DNA of 64,000 nucleotides, taken from the NCBI RefSeq assembly GCF_023343835.1, contig NC_064433.1, positions 26,536,214 through 26,600,213 on the forward strand, in the 5' to 3' direction. Below are positions 28,201-43,200 of this stretch, one piece after another; the first letter of the stretch is position 1; the number at the start of each line of letters is the position of its first letter. The stretch is from Lagopus muta. Lineage: Eukaryota; Chordata; Aves; Galliformes; Phasianidae. Position numbers and translations under genes: made by a program. The notes beneath the pieces were generated by a model. The model was not told the origin of the DNA and made no database searches. It saw only the letters and a list, made by a program, of their open reading frames with translations.

Positions 28201-31200
28201 AAGCTGTCATCGAGTCCAACACGCTGTGAAAGCACAGTCCCTACAGCAGTTCGCACAGGTAGGTATCCAGATGGGTCTTGAATATCTCACAGAATCACAG
28301 AAAAACAGAATCACAGAACTTAGGGGCTGGAAAGGACCTCTAGAGATCATCAAGTCCAATGCCCCTACAAAAGCAGGCTCCCCAGACCAGTTTGCACAGG
28401 TAGGCATCCAGGCAGGTCTTGAACATCCCCAGAGAAGGAGACTTCACAACCTCTCTGGGCAGCCCATCCCAGTGCTCCGTCACCCTTACTGTGAAATTCT
28501 TATGCACGTTTGTGCAGAACTTTCTATACTTCAGATTGTAGCCATTTCCCTTGTCCTATTGCCACACACCATTTAGAAAAGTCTGGCCTTGTCCCTTTGC
28601 CTCCCGCACCTTCCATGTTAATAGACATTGATTGGATCCTCTCTGAGTATTCTTTTCTTAAGTCTGAACAGACCCAGGTCACTCAGCCTTTCCTCATAAG
28701 AGAGGTAATACAGGTCCTTTATCATCTCTGTGGCCTGGAGACTCTGCAACCTCTATGGGCAGCCTGTTCCAGTGCTATCATTCTGACAGTAAAGAAGTTC
28801 TTACTTGCATTACTACAAAACTTCTTAGTTCCAGTTTCTGCCTGTTGACACTTATTTTATTGTTGCTTGCCACTGAAGCAAGTGCATCCCTATTGACTCA
28901 TACACTTATTTATAAACAGTCATGAGATGCCCTCTCAGCCTTCCCTTCTCCAGACTGAAGAGTCCCAGGCTGAAGAGTCCTGTATATAGGAGATGCTCTA
29001 GGCCCTCAATCACCTTTGTCCCCCTCCGCTGGACTCTCTAGAAGATCCCTGACTTTTTCAACTTGGGAGCCCAGAAATGGACACAATATTCCAGATGTGG
29101 CCTCACTAGTGCAGAGTAGATAGGGAGGATCACCTCCCTCAACCTGCTGGCCGTGCCTTTTATTAAAAAATAGCACCCCAGGATACTATTGGCCTTCCTG
29201 GCCACAGGGGCACAATGCCGGCTCATGGCCAACCTAACATCCAGGTCTTTCTCTGTAGAGCTCCTCTCCAGCAGGTCATCCCCTAAGTTGTACTAATGCA
29301 TACAGTTATTTCTCCTCAGGTGCAGGACTACACATATGCTCTTGTTAAACCTCATCAGATTCTTCTCTGCCCAACAATCCAGTTTGTTCAGGTCTTGCTG
29401 AATGGCAGCACAGCCTTCTGGTGCTGTCAGTCACTCTTCCCCCCTTGTTTCATCAGCCAGCATGCTGAGGGTGCATTCTATTCCTTCAGCCAGGTCATTG
29501 ATGAAGATGCTGAAGAAGACAAGACCAACTACTGACCCCTGGGGAGCACCATGAGTTACAGGCTGCCAACTAGACTCTGCGCCACTGAATATAACCCTTG
29601 AACTCTGCTAGTCAGCCGGTTCTCAGTTCACCTCAATATTCACTCATCTATCTCACACTTTCTGAGCTTCATTACAAGGATGCTGTGTGAGACAGCATCA
29701 AATGCCTTGCTCAAGTTAAGATACACAATATCCACTGCTCATTCTGCATCTACCCAGCTGGTTATGATATCACAGAAGGTGAGACTGACTGGTCTGTAAT
29801 TGTCTGGATGCTTCTTCCTGCCCTTTTTGAAGACCGGTGTGATGCTGGCTGTCCTCCAGTCTTCAGGAACCTCTTCTGTTTTCCAACACCCTTCAAAGAT
29901 GACAGAGAGCAGTTCAGCAGTCACCTATGCTGGCTCCCTCAGCACATGTGGGTGCATTCCATCAAGGCCCATGGATTTGTGTCCATTGATTTTGGCTAGA
30001 TGGCCTTTGACTGTATCCAGATAGACCAAAGGGAAGTCTTCCATTCCCCAGACTCTCTCACCTACCTTCAGGGTCTGAAATTCCTGAGGAGCAGTCTTAG
30101 TAGTAAAGATTGAAGCAAAAAAGGTGTTCAGCATCTCCTCCTTCTCAGCATCCTGTGTTACCTGGAAACCCATCTCATTCAGTATCCACATTTTCCCTAG
30201 TCCTCTTTTTACTACTGACATACTTAGAAAAGCCTTTCTATCCTTGACTTTCTTTGCCAGATCAAATTCCAAGTGGGCCTTAGCCTTCCTCATTGCATCC
30301 CTGCAGGCCCTGACAACATTCCTGTATTCTTCCCAAGTGGAAATAATATTTCCACACTTAGTGCACCTTCTTCCCTTTTTGAGTTTCACAGAATCATGGA
30401 ATGGCCAGGGTTGGAAGGGACCTCAAGGATCATAAAGCTCCACCCCCCCCTGCCACATGCAGGGCCACCAAGCTCCACATTTAATATTAGACCAGGGCCC
30501 CATCCAATCTGGCCTTGGGCACCTCCAGGGATGGGGCATCCACAACCTCTCTGGGCAGCCTGTTTCAACACCTCCCCACTCCCTCTGTAAAGAATTTCCC
30601 CCTGACATCCAACCTAAATCTTCCTCAACTTAAAACCATTTCCCCTTGTCCTGCAGTTATCTACCCTTTCAAAGACTTGACTTCCCTCCTGTTTGTAGGC
30701 TCCCTTTAGGTACTGAAAGGCTGCAATGAGGTCACCCCGCAGCCTTCTTTTCTCCAGGCTGCACAAGGCCAGCTCCCTCAGCCTGTCTTTGTAGGGGAGG
30801 TGCTCCAGTCCCCTGATCATCTTAGTGGCACTCCTGTGGACCCTCTCCAGCAGCTTCCTGTCTTTCTTGTACCAGGGGCTCCAGACCTGGACACAGTACT
30901 CTGCTCTACTTACAAGAGCAGAGTAGAGGGGGACAATCACCTCCCTGTCCCTGCTGGCCACCCCTCTTTTGATGGAGCCCAGGATACCATTTGCCTTCCA
31001 AGCCACAAGGACAAGAGCACACTGCTGGCTCATGTTAAGTTTTTCATCTATCAAGACCCCCAGGTCCTCCTCCGCAGGGCTGCTTTCAAGGACCGCTCCT
31101 TCCAGTCTCTATGGATGCCTGGCATTCCTCCGGCTCAAGTGCAAAACTTTGCACTCTTCCGTGTTGAACTTCATCAGGTTCACCCAGGCCCACCTTTCTA

Positions 31201-34200
31201 GCCTGTTGAGGTCCCTCTGAATGGCATCCCTTCCTTCCACCGTGTCAACCGCACCACTCAGCTTGGTGTCGTCAGCAAACTTGCTGAGGGTGCACTCAAT
31301 TCCATCATCGATGTCATTGATAAAGATGTTAAAGAACACAAGAGTTTATACATGAGCTTCTTGCTCATGTTTTAAATTAGCCTAAGCAGTAAAACAGACT
31401 ACATAAATGTATTTCAAACAAGAAGACAAAACAAAACAGAACAGTGATCAGCAACCTGGAGTAAGACTCATGGAAGCTGAAGTCAGTGAAAGCCAAAACC
31501 AAAGGATTACCCAATCAAAACTGATAACTCCTAAGATACAAGAGATCTGTCCAAAGAACTGGATTGTCATCACCAGGCAAGAACTCCAGAGGGTTTCATG
31601 AGGATTCAACAGCTGTCAGAAATGATCCTGGCCAGACTTCCTCCAATCATGCATGGTGCATGGGAGTATGTGAGTGTGAATTAAAGCAATTTGAGTCAAA
31701 GTGTTTGAAAGCAATAAAACAACTTGCTTTAATATTTTTTAAGTATTACCTCACCATTCCACAATATTACACATTGAGTTTTATTTTGCTAATTTCTCTA
31801 GATGTAAATGAATACACAACAGATAGTGTGTCAGTGCACTGCAGATTCAAGAAGTAAAACATTCAGCACACTCAGCCTTTTCTTGTGCTCTGGGCATATT
31901 TTCCCCTCCTGTGGAACACTCACATTCAACCTGTAAATTTATTCCACAGAAAAAATCTATGAACAAGGAGTTTCTGTGCTTTTCTGTAGAAGCTGAGGAA
32001 ATGAACTAAGAAAAAAAAAAGATCATTTTACAGTTTAGCAAAAAATGCTTTAACTTTAAAACACTCTCTACATTCCTATGTTTTATACAGTGGAACTGTT
32101 TACCTTAAAAATGAAGTAAATGTAATTTCTTACCAGTCTCCTTTGCTGAAGCTGTTCTCTAAGTAATCTGTCTTCTGGTAAGACATCACAAAGAAGAAAA
32201 TAATTGTCCTGTTCTTCTGTTAAGAGATCAGGAAGTGTGGGTAAGGCATGGGAGGTTGCTGCAGTTTTGAACATTTGTGGTATATAATCAGCTAAACCTC
32301 GGATGCAATGACTTTTTAAACCTATAAAGGTCAGCTATTTTAATTACATAATTTAATGAAACATGCTAAAATATTTGTACACAATTACTCAAAAAACCTT
32401 ATATCAGCCATTATACATATGTGTCTGGTCTCAAACTGAATAGAATTTACATCATTTACATTGCAGTACAAAGACAAATGTCTCGCACATGTTTTCCACA
32501 CTACCATCTTTATTCTCTTTTATGTTGGTTCTTCTTGAGACATAAAGTAATTTTAATCACTGATATTCCTCACAGTATAAAGTCAGCATGAAAGAAAAAT
32601 GAAATGACTTTTAACTCTATTTTTCAGGTGAGATTTTTCACTTATTTTCCAAATAATTACCAATTTGCAGTGGTAATTGCCCTGCCAGCGTCACCTTTTA
32701 CGGTCAGATTACATTCCATCTCCAAGTATACATTACAACTGTTTAATAACATATACTGACATTTTTAAATACATATGTTTAAATCTGTACAGTTTATGTT
32801 TACTAAAGAGTTATGTGGTTAGTGGACTGAACTATTAATAAGCCTTTCACCACTTAAAACTTGGTAGATTTCAGACTTCCCCATCTTTTTACATAGAACC
32901 CCATATGAAATAAGACAAAACTCCTGATTTCTGAGCTATTGCATTTCAAGGAGCTCATCATTAAAATTAACAAAATGTTCCCATTATTCTTTTGAGGGGC
33001 TACTGCTGGATTACAGTTGTGGCAAAGACCTTCAGGTGCTTGATCCACAATTTTCAAATTGAGTGGTAGGTGTTAAAATTTCAGCAGCAAAATTATTCAT
33101 ATGTGAGATAAAGGTAATTACAGTCTTCAAAGTGATTTCCACATTTTCTAGAACCATTTTCTTAAAATGCATTTCAATTAAAATACTTCATTTCCACCCA
33201 TCTCTGGCACTGGTTGCATGCATTTTTCCTCTCTTAGGAGCTCTCCATAGAGCATTAAAGATGCAGAAAAGCCCTACTATTCTCCTATCTGCTTTTAGGT
33301 AAATCATGTATTTCTGTTATAATATGAGAAGCCAAAGAAACACATTTACCTGGAACAGAAGGTGTGAAGATCACAACAGGAAATTTATTCCCACATTTAA
33401 TAAGTTTTGGTCTACTTAAGAGAAAAACTTCTTTTGTACAATCAGACTCTGACATTACCATGGATTGTCAAACAGGGCCAGAGCTTTGAAGTACAGCCCT
33501 GGTCTTGTGTCAAAATGCAGAAAATCACAGGCCTTGTACGCCTGTGTGAAGGGATTTTCTCCTAACATTTCCAGGGCAGTAAGCACAGGAACAGAAAGGT
33601 AATGTATGTGTGACTGTGGCCCTGCTGCCTGGGAGAAGCCAGTGGCACAAGCCAATAGTGGTGAGCAGAGTGAATTTGGGAAGACAGTTCCCTGTGCACA
33701 TTTCTCCACATTTCCAGGACAGTCAGAGATTATTTATGCAGTAGGTACCAAGGCCTCCCTAGCCATTATGAGGATCAGCACTGCTTCTAGGCCTTGATGT
33801 GCAACTGGCCACAGTTTGGCAGTGTTTAAAGCCTGGAGTTGAGTAAATCCTTCAAAAGCGTACAGTTAAATATGCAACTGATTTCAGTATTCTGACCTCG
33901 TGTCAGGATATTTCATATCTGACTGCATCAAAGCATGTAATTATCGTGAGATCTGGCCAAAAGTAAATAAGCAGTATACTTACCTAAGGGAGCTTCCGAA
34001 TTTGTTCTTATCACACTACAAAAGTCTGTGACAGGCTGTTCTGCAAACCTCTTCTTCCAATATGAGATGTATCTTTACAAATAAGGGGGAGATGATCAGT
34101 GAAGAAAGAAGAATGAAAGAGGTTTAATGAACAACTAATCTGCTCTCATGTCTTTCATTCTCTAAATTCTTATAGATCTCAGTGGAGTTGTTTGGGGTTG

Positions 34201-37200
34201 TTTCTTTTTCTTTCTTTTTTTTCCCCTTTAATTCCTCTCTCAGTATTTTCATCCTTTAATCTGGTTTTCCAATTCATTAAATTTACTCAGCTTCATTAAA
34301 CCTGGGTTCAACTACTCTGCCAAAATGAAAGACTTACATTTAGCTTTACACGAACACTGTGACCTATTCATATCTTCAGACAGATATGCCATTCAGGTGC
34401 ATCTTTACTGAAAAGATATACCACAGAGTACTCTCAAATTCCCAAAATATTGAGGCTGCTGTTCTGTAAGATGCAGGCAAGTATCTGAAACTCAGTAAAA
34501 ACACCAGCTTGTCAAAAGTGATGTCTTGGCAGGTCTCCTGTGGAGTTACTGTAAGCTGTAGCTTGGCAGACAACTAGGAAGACAGAAAAAAGAAGTCCCC
34601 AAGCAGTGGGGGGTGAGGTAGCAGACAGAATAAGGAAGGCTCTAAACACATCTTGAAAGTTTAACCCATCAACAGTTGTTTAAAAGCACGTTTGCACTAT
34701 CAGAGTTTGTTATAGCACCATTAACAGACCCCATCAGAGATTAGGCTCTCACTGAAACAGAAGCTACTGTCTAACAACAACAAAAAAATTACACACTCAG
34801 TACTATGATGAAAGGAATAAAACAGCCCTGCTTATAATAATAATAATGAATTGGGAAATGCTTAAATGTATGTTTACATTTATATTTATGACTGGTGCAT
34901 GACATTAATAACAGCGGAGTTGGTCAGGTAAAGGATAGCTATTCACTGGCTGTTTCTTACTGACATGCCATCATAAAAATTCCTGGAGTTTTTAAGACAT
35001 AAATGTGCAAAAGGATTTCAAGATGTCACCTAATCTGTCCCCTGTAGTGAAATAAATGAACATCATTTAGACAGACTCATCACACCATAATTTCTATGCC
35101 ATGAAGCTAGCTTACTCTTAAGCAACTTGCTACCATAAGACTGCAACTTAACTCAAAGAATCCATGCTCAGACAATGCCAGTACCTTGTCACATTTCCAG
35201 ATAGAGAGAAAAACTGGTCAGTGACCTCTACATCATGCATGTGTTGAAAGCTCATTCCCCTCATTTTTACCCTTTCTCCTACTGCCAACTTATGTTTGTT
35301 TTTCTCAGCTTAAGAAAAAAAAACTGTAAATTAGCATTGCTCTTCTCTGGACCCTTCAGCTCTTGTTATTCAGTCAATAAATGCGTAACTAAGACTGGTT
35401 GTAAGTCATTGCTGAATATATTACGTATACATAATGTTATGTATTTGTATTTATTTCCCTTAATTTCCACACTTCAGTTAAACACCTTAGATTATACTTG
35501 CCTTTTTATTCACGGTATTAGACTAATTTGCTAATAATTGATGCAGCAAAGAATAGAAGACATACTTCAGAGTAGCAACTCCGTGATTTCCATCCTGGGG
35601 CCATTTTCTATAACATTTGGATACTTTCCAATTGCATTAACAGCAAATAAATAAATAAATAAAAATCTAAATTGACTTTTTCTTGAAGAGGTGGTTTTCA
35701 AATACATTTTTAGTAACCCAGAATAAATCCCCCAAGCGCTCTTAAACTGGCATTCCATTACTGAGCAGTTCTGATCCCTTTATTTATTTGAAGAAAACAG
35801 CATTATCTCCGAAGAACACCGAATTCTTGTTCTGCTGCTTTCAGCACAAAACCAAACAAAAACAAGCATCAGTCTCCAATTTTAAGCAACATTAAATTCA
35901 TATGTTGGAATAAGGATTTATATGGCTTTTATCTTCCCAAATTTCATCCTAATATTTAATTTTTTTGTATCTTAAAGCTTAGACACAAATTACTGTCTTT
36001 GGCTGAGTAACTTGTCATGGAAGACCTACCAGAAAACTCCTTCTAGTTAAGAAATCAGCCACCTAACATCTAAACACTGCAATAGAGCTAGCTACAAATG
36101 GGTAGGTACTGTCTAGCTTACTGACAGGACCATACATCCGTGTGTGTGGAAGCAAAATACCAAACGAGTGCCCAGTCTCTGAAATCACAAGCCAGCTGGG
36201 GCTGTGCCAGCTACTGCAGGACATTAAAAGAAAGCAAGCCAAATGTGATCCTGCTGAGGTGATCAGTGACACAGCTGTAGGAGTCACAGTTACATGTCGA
36301 TCACAGACCTGTGAAGTACAGTTAAGGATTAAATCTGATTTCTGTGGGGAAATACTGGCATCCCTAAGACAGGGTAAATGAATTTCACCCCAGAACATGG
36401 AAGCTCATGTGCTGAGCAGCTTCTGTACATAATACAACTTTAGGACATCATATAGTGGTAGAAACAATGCCTTCCTATACAAATAAGACAAAAAAAAATG
36501 GAAGAGTTGATTGTCTAGAATGTGCTTTATGAAGTAAACAGCTCTCTAGCTTGCTGGTTATAACATGAGCTGAGAAGTCCTAGGATATGACAAAGAATTT
36601 CTAATGGAGGAATTGCCCTGTGTTGTAACCATACAAAGTTTCTGAAACTTTATATACTTTCACATACTCATTTAGTATAAGCAATACATTCCATACCTTT
36701 TAAAATCTGCAACCAGTTTCACATCTGCAATGACAAGCTTGTGTTCAATTATCATGTGCTTCAGGAGCTGGTTTTGTTCTGCCAAGACATAGCATTCTTC
36801 ACAGAAAATGCAAGGCACAGAGGGAGAACTTTCTACAGCAGCAACACCATCGGGACTTGCTGGACTTTCTGGTAGAGACAGAGGCTCCAAAATACACTCT
36901 GTAATGAAGACAAATAAAAAAATAATTAAATTAGTTTTGACTAAGTGACAAATTTTCAGTTGCAGTGCAGATGGGGACAGCGGTAAACAGGAGCTGCTGG
37001 GAGCCACAAGGGGAAGAAGGCACAAAAACATAGGAAATACAGCTTCTTCAGTTCTATGCTGCATTTGTGGAATACAAAATCTGCCTTGCACAGCCGTTAA
37101 GGCTTCTACTTACGCCATATGAAAATGTAAAACGCTCTGTCAAGGCAGTGTGTTGGCAGAAGACTGATGGGCATGATACACCGAATTCCGTTTACCTGGT

Positions 37201-40200
37201 AATACTGCACAGCACGGAGCGATGGTAGTGCACAGCACACAGAGTTACCTGCAGCAATACAGCTGCTCCTGACATTCTGCCTCTGCTGGCTTTGCCTGCA
37301 CTTCAGCCTATTCCCTTCCCCCAGACATTTCTTTATTACACTGAGGTTGTATAAATTGTTCCAATTTTTCCTATTTCAAGAACAGCAGCTGCTACTCTAA
37401 ATGATACAGCAATCCTATCAAAGGGGTCAGCACTTCTAAGCAGAACTTTTTAGCTGCAAGATTCTGGGTTTTTGCATTCTTACAGTATTGGTTTATAGCT
37501 TGAAGCGTCATTAAAATGTGTTTACAGTGAAAAGTAGAGCAACTTAATTTCCCTTGCATTTGCTGACTCTTAACGACGCCAAGAGAACTAAGCAGATACT
37601 CTGCCAGCCAGTTCAGCTCTGCCCAGTAAGCACCTACAGTGCTTTCTGCTCATTTTTGGTGTACATCTCTTGCAATGACCTATTTGAACATTCACAAGTC
37701 CAAATAAACAAAAGCCTGTCTGCCTCATCAAATTGACTTTCCAGAGACAGGTGTGTAAGGCAGGATTTCTTTGTGACACAGACAAGGAGCTGATACACTT
37801 ACTCAGCATGAGTACTAGGGAGAAGCAATTGTTTGGACCTGAAGAATTGGACCTGGAGAACAGATCTGTTAATCTTTCAGAGCAGAGGTGAGTGACAGCA
37901 GGAATAAACCGGGGGGAAGTACTGATGCCCAAAGAGTGTGGCTAATAGTGAAAGAGAATTACTGAAATATTGACTGCTGGACTGGTGTGGCAACTGAAGA
38001 AGCTTACACAATTTATTTCAAAGCTTATGCAATTTATTTCAAAGGAGAAGGTGAAGTAAAAAAGAATCCGTGAAAATACCTTTGTGCTTCATCTCTCTGC
38101 AAGAGAACACTGAACAAGAGGATAAATGCACAGAGCAGAACAAAGGCCACAGCCTTTAGCATAGAAGTTAATGGATTAGCACATAATACAAACATCAAAA
38201 TAGAACAAATAAATCTACTCATATCATTGAAATCTCTGAAGAAGCAGCTAATTTTGATGCTACATTTGGAGCCAAGTGGCCACAGATACTGGAGAAAAGC
38301 TGCTGAACTCTGAAGAACAGATGAAGGCTTGGCAGGGAGGGAGGGCAGTGGGATGCATTTCTCACATGCAGTCACAGGAAAATGAGTGAAAAGCTGCAAG
38401 CTTCTCACAGAACCTACTGCCATGACACTGACTTCTCACATGGTTAGACTAAGCATCCATCCAGTACCCTGTCTGACAGTGGCAGGAAGTAAATGCCTTG
38501 GGAAAACAGGGCAAAACAACAGCGATCACAGATAGCAGAATCTTACAGCAATCTGAGGGTGCAGAGTTTAAGCTATGTCTGTGCCTCAGTCTAACAGCAC
38601 TTAGTAGATTTTTCTTTCACAATTTGTTTCAGCACTTTTGGAAAGTGTCTTTCTGCTAGCACCTGTCCAAACCTGTAGCAGCGCTTCATATTCTCCACAC
38701 GGTCATTCACTCCTTGCTGCCTCCGTTCAGCTCTTTGCCTGTTCTACTCTACTCTCTTTATTTGGGGAGAGGAGTGAGAAAACAAGAATAGAAGAACATG
38801 GATTTCTGAATCAGTGCTGTTTTTGCTCAGTCTCTTCTCTATTTCTTTTCTTTTCCAAGCATGTTGTTTGCTTTTAGGATCATTCTTAACCATTCAATTC
38901 TCAGAAAGTTTCAGAAAAGTAAATCACGTATTAACACACATCTCCTTTGTGTTCACTCTCCCAGGTATATTATTCCTCATTTGTTAACACTGAAGAGCAT
39001 TTTTGTTGTTTAGTTCACTCAGATACCAGGAGATTCTTCTGCAGTGCTTCAGTTGGCCCTGCTGTTTATAACTTGAAAAACAAAATAACAGCAAAATATA
39101 TCACACAATTCCCTTCTTATTTGTGCCTGTGGTGAACAGCACAGTACACAGTTCTCTGTAAAATTCCTCCATCAAGTTTCTGCCAAATCATCCCTTCGCC
39201 TCTGAGTTTTCCTTCTCTACTTAATGCAAAACCAGCATGGCTGTTATGTAAGTAGATACTCCGAAGACTTCATGCAAAGTCCATCTTATTCAGGAGCTGA
39301 GAAAACCCCTCTCTCATTTACAGAATTGACAGCTGACAGCTGACATCATGTTGCTCAACCTTTAACAATGACAGATAAAATTGTAGTCTTTTACAGCTAA
39401 TTCTGAGCTAAAAATGTAAATTACTAGAAATAAAAGACTACAGGAATATATTCTCCAAAAACAAAGACTAAAAGGTATACCCTATTCTTTAGGGAAAAAT
39501 AAAATGAATACTTTAAAGACATTTGACAATGAGCAAGTATAGAAAAGGATTTGGATTTCACAAATTACTTTCAAAACTGAGAGAGGCCCTACTTTTTGTT
39601 GCTGGTATGCATATGATATTAGTACGACATAATCCTGCTTCCTACACACTGCACTCTCTATACACCACTTACCAATAATAAAGGAAAATGAAAGAAGGCT
39701 GCCCATTAGAGAAATTACATGGCTTTATTTCATTTTAAGTGTCATTAAATACAGACTAGTTAACCTTCACAGCTAATGAAGCAACAAGCTCAAAATGGAT
39801 TCATTTTCCTTACTGGAACATTTTTAGTTTTAAATACGGTTGTTCCCAACTCAAAAGTAATGTTGGTTTGCACGTTAAGTAAACGTTATGCCACAAAGGC
39901 ATAATAAAGACTTTTGCAATGCAGGCAATGTACTCTTTCTGCACGATCACATGCAATTATCACAAAGCAATATGCCGTGCAATTTTATAGCCAATACAAT
40001 AGATCTGAATAGCAGAAAGAAAAGCAAGGAAAGATTTGTCCATTTAAAGGTCACTTGTGAAAGATGTATCTAGGAGATGGTTTAACCATCGAGGGATGGA
40101 ATGTCCTGCTATACCATCTTCCAGCACCTGATCCTGCCACCTTGCTTGTGCTAACCACCACACCTGCCCCATTGCTTGTGCTGACTCCTATACTTGCCAA

Positions 40201-43200
40201 GTCCTTTGCTGAGTCAACTCAGATCTCTAACCAGACAGAACTACTCACTTCTTTATTTTTGCACAGTAACATTGAAGATGCTCCAGTAAGGGCACAAGCA
40301 AGCTGAGGAGCGCGCAGCTAGAAGCACTGTGATGAATCAGGACCTTCCTGCTCTCATGGTGGCAAGCTGCTTAACAGCCTTAGCTGTTCTATGTGATTGT
40401 ACTGTAAGCATGCTTTATAAAGTTTATGAGATTCCTTGAAAAGCATTACACACAAAGGAAAAGAAAGTACTACGATTTTATCGCTGTGCTTCCTAACAAT
40501 AATGTTTGGCATGGGATGCAAAACCTAGTGCTCTCAGTGCAGGCACACCTGAGTCACCAAATGCACTAACATGTGTCCTGCTCTGCTCTTTCTGATCGCA
40601 CATCAGAGCTATGTAGCTTAACTGCAAGTGGGGAAAAGTTCAAGCTGCTCCATAAGACACATTCTTCAGCTAGACAGCGTTCAGATCAACAGCAAAGCTC
40701 CACTGTTCCCATGGCTCACTGAAATGGCTTGGACTTGGGCTGGATTCAAGTGCCAATCTCAGGGAATGGCAGATACCTGCAGGAGGCACTCAGCAAGCCC
40801 AGGGAGGAGCTCCCAAATGAGTCTGCAGAGAATGCCCAACTCAGACCCTTCCCTGGGAAGCTTTGCCATTGGAAAAAGAGGAATGACAATTATGGGACTA
40901 GAAGGCAAGTGTAACTAGGAAAGAAGAAATCAAACTGCTTTTATGAAAATTAAGCATTTTTTTTTAATTAGACAAAGAATACTGTGAAAATTTAAAATTG
41001 TGAGTGTTCTAAGAAATTAAATGATAACAGAGGAATTTGTGCAAATTGACTTAAGATAGAAGTTTCAAGGTTTCAGGTAATTTCTTGCAGTTTATGGCAC
41101 AGGAACAAGGCCTCAAGTTGAAGAGCATATTATGTAAGTACAGTCATGTACAGTATATATTTATAAGCCCACTGCTGGTAACACAAGGACAATGAAACAA
41201 AATAAGAACATCTGCTGGAATGTTAAGTGTCTTTCTAATTAAATCCAGTAGCTGAATGAATCAAGTCATTACCAACAAGTCTGGTTTATTATCTCATTAA
41301 TACTGCTGGTTAATATTAGGTGGAGATTAGCAGGAGAACTTTAAATGATCTTAAACCAAAAATAAATGTAACAAAGATACAGAGGCAAATAAATGAATGT
41401 AAACAATTAGTAAAAAATGGGAGGTTTCAGACATGTAAAGAACAAAGGGGAGTAAAAATGACAGGAAAACAAAAGGCGCAGAGCAAACCTGGCACACTGC
41501 AACAACAGCACAGCAGATGCCTGCTGGAAGGCAGAAAGACTGAGCACCCTCCCCCAAGCTTACACTGATTACATGGCAAAATTATTTAGTTCCTGAAGTA
41601 ATCAGCCCCCTCCCCCCCTACATTAGGGAGTTGAGCTGTATTCTTAAATTCAGTTCTGCACAAAACAGTGCTGCATTCAAAATTCTTCTAGAAAGAGTAG
41701 GCACAAAGCTTGTCTGATATTCAAGCTTTCTTGAGCTATGATAGAAATGAGTATCAAGAAGCATTGGCTTGCCACTTGAAACAGACACATGACAGCCTCT
41801 CTGTTCTGCAACCTTGGCACTGGAAGATGTATTTGCTGGCACTATGGCATTCCCTAATTTGTGGTTGCATTCTTGGAAGCGATTTTTTACTGATTACAGG
41901 ATTTTTCCATTGTTTCCAGAAGTATGAAAGATGGATGACTAATGACTTGCCAAATAAACAGTATTCAAAACCAAAACTCAGAATAAAGGAAATAAACCAC
42001 CCTGTCATCATGCTCACAAATACTACATGCAAATATGTGCCTCAGTGAATGAAGAATCAATACCCATAACAATTTTGTCACTTTATGTATTAAAGCACTC
42101 AAGTACTTCTATTAAGTTCAATTATCATTCAGTCTGAGTTTATGAGGATTTAGCTATTACTTCTGCTTGTTAACACACTATTGATGATATTTAGTTAAAA
42201 TGCCCATGTGCTGTAGGAGACAACGCATCCCGTGGCTTCCCCCAAGATCAGTCAGCCTCAGCTCTGTGCAGTTTTTCATTGAATGCAAATGAGCACTTCA
42301 AAAGTGTACTTAATCATACAGCTAAACCTTGTCAGTTTTACAGAAACTGTATAGATTCTGTAGCATCCACTGTCTGGGAATATGAAATTTCTACTTCAGT
42401 AGAATGACATCTCTATGAAAAAGCTGTAAGTTACCAAATCCCAGTATCACAGGATTGAGTTTCTATAGAGCAGGTGTCTGCTGGGAGCTGGACCTAACAG
42501 AAATACAACTGTGCTAAATAGCCATATTTAACAGGGCTGCTCTGTCGGGGAGCTTAGGATGTTGCAGTTTCATTAGCATTAACAAGTGTTGCTATGGGTA
42601 CCGGTGTAGAGGCATCGGAATACAAGTGAATAGAAGAAGTGGGAAAGTGATTAATAAAAATGTGAAGTGTTGGAATTTTAATAAAACAGAACCAATCTGC
42701 CTGCCAGTGAGATCATGTTTAAATAATAGACTACATGATTGCCTAGTTCACCAACAGGTATATGCCAGTGCCGGTCATTTCTCTGCTTAAACCCAGGAAG
42801 ACTAAACCTCTTGCATGAATAACAAAAAAACACCAGAGCAAAAGCACTCCACTCACACTGAGAGGGACACACATACGTGTGTGCAGATGCAGATGAAAGT
42901 GATCCTAATAAGTATTCATAACAATATTTAAACGCCAATGTTAATACGCCATTTATAAATATTTAACACATTACAGACACATTCTGTGCAAACAGAGCCA
43001 CACAATGCCTCATTTCTGAGTGAACAGCATGGACTGACTTTGGCTTAACTAAATGTTTGATACCTTTGTCACAAACATGAAATAACATTTATATTCAATT
43101 CAGAAAGAATTCTCTTTCTCTTCTATCCTTTAGAGCTCCTCTGATTTGTTACCAATGCTGTTCAGCAAAATTAGTACCATTTCTGTTTACAGAATACCTA

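Larger units (their letters stand above)
19772..32133 (-). other. ZNF277: ZNF277 intron 4 (12.4 kb)
   Basis: It contains a minus-oriented CR1 (20901-21485), a degenerate AT-rich minisatellite (26419-26505), an LTR-like segment (27712 to about 27970) and the four-copy CR1 pile (28160-31342). The remainder is AT-rich sequence with no recognised gene. Confidence 0.85.

Noticed and set aside
29925-31339. Reverse-transcriptase-like frames as a possible separate gene
   Set aside because: They are CR1 ORF2 remnants with stops, frame breaks and a deletion, inside copies with CR1 tails or block order.
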